DNA of 64,000 bases from JBGSIC01 sp041751875 (GTDB lineage: Bacteria; Bdellovibrionota; FAC87; UBA2466; JACKAF01), in contig JBGSIC010000029.1 of the NCBI GenBank assembly GCA_041751875.1, positions 372,001 through 436,000 on the forward strand, in the 5' to 3' direction. The translations under genes were made by a program, and so were the position numbers. This document shows positions 62,087 to 64,000 of the stretch, piece after piece. Each line of letters opens with the position of its first letter. Position 1 is the stretch's first letter. The notes beneath the pieces are model-generated. The model did no database searches, had not been told where the DNA came from, and was given only the letters and a program-made list of their open reading frames with translations.

Positions 62087-62395
62087 CTACTTTTTCTTAC
62101 GTTTTCCAGCGCGCTTCGTCTTCTTGCGATTCTTCCCGCGACGTCTTTTGTTTCGGGCATTTTTCTTTCTGCCTTTACGCGACATTTTCGCTTTGGATAA
62201 ATCACCCTGCTTATCTATGAAATAAAGGAACCCACCTTCGCGCTTTACACCAAGTTTAACGACAGTCTTCGGAGCAGCCTTTCCCATGGCGCGTCCGCGT
62301 CCCATCTTTACGCGAGCAATATTTCCCTTTTTATCGAGGAAATATAGGTAGCCCTCTTCTTTCTCAAGATTGAGCTTTTCAACTTTTACTGACAT
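62087..62395 (-). CDS. Lysine-rich small protein with an internal duplication
   Basis: The ATG at 62395 has GGGGAGA upstream; the frame runs on to 62455 without support. The 102-residue protein holds two copies of a ~28-residue unit (EEGYLYFLDKKGNIARVKM and EGGFLYFIDKQGDLSKAKM), each a strand-turn-strand with an aromatic pair, then a C-terminal tail of about 35 residues that is nearly all Lys, Arg, Gly and Asn. The tail resembles histone H1-like or RNA-binding tails. I have seen the GYLYFxDKxGDxxxxKM unit only in hypothetical proteins. DNA- or RNA-binding is an inference from charge. Confidence 0.75.
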   Translation of the reverse strand: MSVKVEKLNLEKEEGYLYFLDKKGNIARVKMGRGRAMGKAAPKTVVKLGVKREGGFLYFIDKQGDLSKAKMSRKGRKKNARNKRRRGKNRKKTKRAGKRKKK

Positions 62396-62617
62396 AAGTG
62401 TCTCCCCAGTTTTCAGGAACAGGGGGAGTCTAACAACGCTTTTATTTTTTGGCATTCCTTTTTTTGTGCCTAAAAGGCCCCTAGGCCCTCAAAAACTGCG
62501 TTTTGCCCAAAAATGGGATCTGTCCTGTTCAATGGAATAAGACTTAGGACGAGTGCTCTAGGAAATCAGGAAAGCTGGAAAGGCAGTGCTGTCTTGCGTT
62601 TGCGGTGATTGAGCTTT

Positions 62618-63361
62618 TTACTTCCAGCGAGGAAGATTAAAAAGCGTCGAGTTTGGGAGTGTGGGGCCTGTTTCGGGCCCGATAACCGCTGATAAACCTA
62701 AGTTTCGCAGCGCGCCGACGTCGTCAGTCACAGACATCTCACTCAATGCTCCGGCGGGAGCGCGGTTAAGCTGGGTAGAAAAGAACTTGATCGCGTTCTG
62801 CAGACGCGCTTGTTGTTTAGGAGAATATACAAGCTGCAGCCCGAAATCCGCGAGAGTTCCTAACTGTAGCAACTCTCCCCACGTACAAAAAAACTCCAAC
62901 GGATCAAGTTCGTTTAGGGGAAGCGGTCCGAGTTCACTGCGAAGTGCGTTAAGGCGTTTTTCTGCTTCTTCCGGGTGTTGCCAGCATAATGGTCGCACCT
63001 CCTCCAGTGTCTTGCTCTGAAGCGGGAAATGTTTCTCGTAGATCTTAAGCTCATCCAGTAGAGGCAAACGGTTTGAACCGACGCACTCCGGATCTACAAA
63101 GATAGACATCGGAACCGATAGATTTCCCAGAAAATCACGAAACTCATGCAGGACACGTTTGCGGGCGTGTGAAATTCCGAAGACCGCAAAGCCGCTAGCA
63201 TCTTTGCTAGATAAAGAAGAAAGCAGCTGAGAAAAGGTTACGAAGCGGTAGTATTTTTGGATTTCCTTCAACTCGGCTTCTAGGGCGGATCGGTCAGAAA
63301 TTTTTTCTCGAATGAGAATTAAGGAATTATGGGGACCTAGTAACTTGCGGAGCCATCTCAT
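62618..63361 (-). CDS. Unknown protein, possibly a degenerate NodB-like domain
   Basis: The 247-residue protein has no signal peptide. Its first half (YRFVTFSQLLSSL, then ASGFAVFGISHARKRVLHEF, then LSVPMSIFVDPECVG) follows the strand order of polysaccharide deacetylases, in which a DDG motif would be expected where GIS stands and the metal ligands are missing. If the relation is real the enzyme is inactive. The second half is not recognised. It overlaps hemN by 4 bases, so it is made with that enzyme. The 222-base gap downstream (62396-62617) shows no clear gene or RNA. Confidence 0.5.
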   Translation of the reverse strand: MRWLRKLLGPHNSLILIREKISDRSALEAELKEIQKYYRFVTFSQLLSSLSSKDASGFAVFGISHARKRVLHEFRDFLGNLSVPMSIFVDPECVGSNRLPLLDELKIYEKHFPLQSKTLEEVRPLCWQHPEEAEKRLNALRSELGPLPLNELDPLEFFCTWGELLQLGTLADFGLQLVYSPKQQARLQNAIKFFSTQLNRAPAGALSEMSVTDDVGALRNLGLSAVIGPETGPTLPNSTLFNLPRWK

Positions 63362-64000
63362 ACCGTTTTAGAGTAAGTCGCGGCTTGGGGACGAGCCAGA
63401 TACTCATCAAAGACCATCGCAGCGTTGCGAACAAACAATCTGCCCGAGGGACTTACCAGAAGCCCATTTTTTTCGCGGCTGAGCAGGCCGTCCTCAAATA
63501 GGTCGCCGAGGGCTCCTAATTCGTCTGCAAATCGAGTTTCAAAGTTTTCGTTGAAAGTGTTTCCAAAGTCCTCGAAAGAAACGTTGAACTGACACATTAG
63601 GCGTTGAATGATCCACTTACGTTGTCGGTCTTCTGGAGTGAAAAGGCAGCCTCGAAAAACCGCCAAGCCCGATTCATTAATGCGCTTCTCGTATTCCGGA
63701 GTCTCTTTTACGTTCTGAAAAAAACCGTTAGCCAGTTCACCAATGGCAGAAGCACCTAAACCAATGAGTTGGGTACCTCGCTTAACGGTGTAGCCCATAA
63801 AATTGCGGTAAAGCGCGCCGCTACTCAACGCAATGGCAAGCTCGTCGTCCGCGCGTGCGAAGTGATCCATGCCGATGGGCACATAACCGCTGGCCGTAAG
63901 AGCATCGTAGGCGAGCTCAAAGATGGCGACTCTCTGATCCCCATCGGGCATGGGATACTTTTCTAGAATCTTTTGGTGCGGCAACAGCGAGGGAAGATGA
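63358..64000 (-). CDS. hemN: Oxygen-independent coproporphyrinogen III oxidase, C-terminal part (truncated by window edge)
   Basis: The frame is open to the window end, so only the last ~214 residues are seen; the radical-SAM CxxxCxxC region lies outside. The visible part matches the HemN C-terminus: QRVAIFELAYDALTASGYVPIGMDHFA, then the RNFMGYTV segment, LIGLGASAIGEL, and RQRKWIIQRLMC. The enzyme makes protoporphyrinogen IX without oxygen in haem synthesis, consistent with the cytochrome c genes elsewhere in the window. Confidence 0.93.
   Translation of the reverse strand, partial: HLPSLLPHQKILEKYPMPDGDQRVAIFELAYDALTASGYVPIGMDHFARADDELAIALSSGALYRNFMGYTVKRGTQLIGLGASAIGELANGFFQNVKETPEYEKRINESGLAVFRGCLFTPEDRQRKWIIQRLMCQFNVSFEDFGNTFNENFETRFADELGALGDLFEDGLLSREKNGLLVSPSGRLFVRNAAMVFDEYLARPQAATYSKTV

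Overview
The window is bacterial chromosome of a Gram-negative type: lipoproteins with lipoboxes, an Mla-type phospholipid transporter, and RpoH and sigma54 machinery. The gene mix (ResB/CcsA cytochrome c maturation, PdxST, many small exported proteins, delta-60 repeats, a palindromic GGTGCC...GGCACC repeat, frequent TTG/GTG starts) suggests Bdellovibrionota/Oligoflexia or another former deltaproteobacterium. That placement is an inference from style and content; no rRNA or marker phylogeny is available here. Genes are tightly packed. I see no tRNA, rRNA, CRISPR array, prophage or insertion sequence.

Layout. 1-8 kb: a surface-polysaccharide locus, with an SGNH-like protein and two glycosyltransferase genes (+) facing ugd, UDP-xylose synthase and a UDP-glucuronate epimerase (-), then a flippase-like membrane protein and recO. 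8.7-21.5 kb: an accessory block of exported proteins. It holds two lipoprotein/secreted genes, a hybrid kinase with a signal peptide, a pair of paralogous exported proteins flanking a Spy-like protein, a DUF1861 propeller, and a three-gene operon of a delta-60 repeat protein and two LamG proteins. 21.7-29.7 kb: an S9 prolyl oligopeptidase that appears to start at AUU, and a compact operon mrp-DUF971-ygfZ-resB-ccsA for Fe-S and cytochrome c maturation.

29.8-37 kb: a small membrane protein; a Ser/Thr kinase preceded by a strikingly hairpin-rich ~350-nt non-coding region; an XRE regulator/membrane-protein pair with a doubled operator; and a four-gene operon HTTM-GNAT-ATP-grasp-glycosyltransferase. 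37-45 kb: lipoprotein-mlaE-mlaF-mlaD, a sigma54 activator with a degenerate receiver, a GAF/HD-GYP phosphodiesterase and a lone glycosyltransferase. 45-55 kb: recG, greA and the pyrimidine operon pyrB-pyrC-carA-orf-carB, with a long inverted repeat on each side of the operon. 55-64 kb: pdxS-pdxT-rhomboid-like-ogt, DedA, RpoH, P5C dehydrogenase, a duplicated lysine-rich small protein, a NodB-like remnant, and the 3' part of hemN.

The strongest leads for something undescribed are the structured RNA candidate at about 31.50-31.85 kb, the exported paralog/kinase cluster at 9.9-13.8 kb, the HTTM/ATP-grasp operon, and the SEC-C-associated-like protein between carA and carB.
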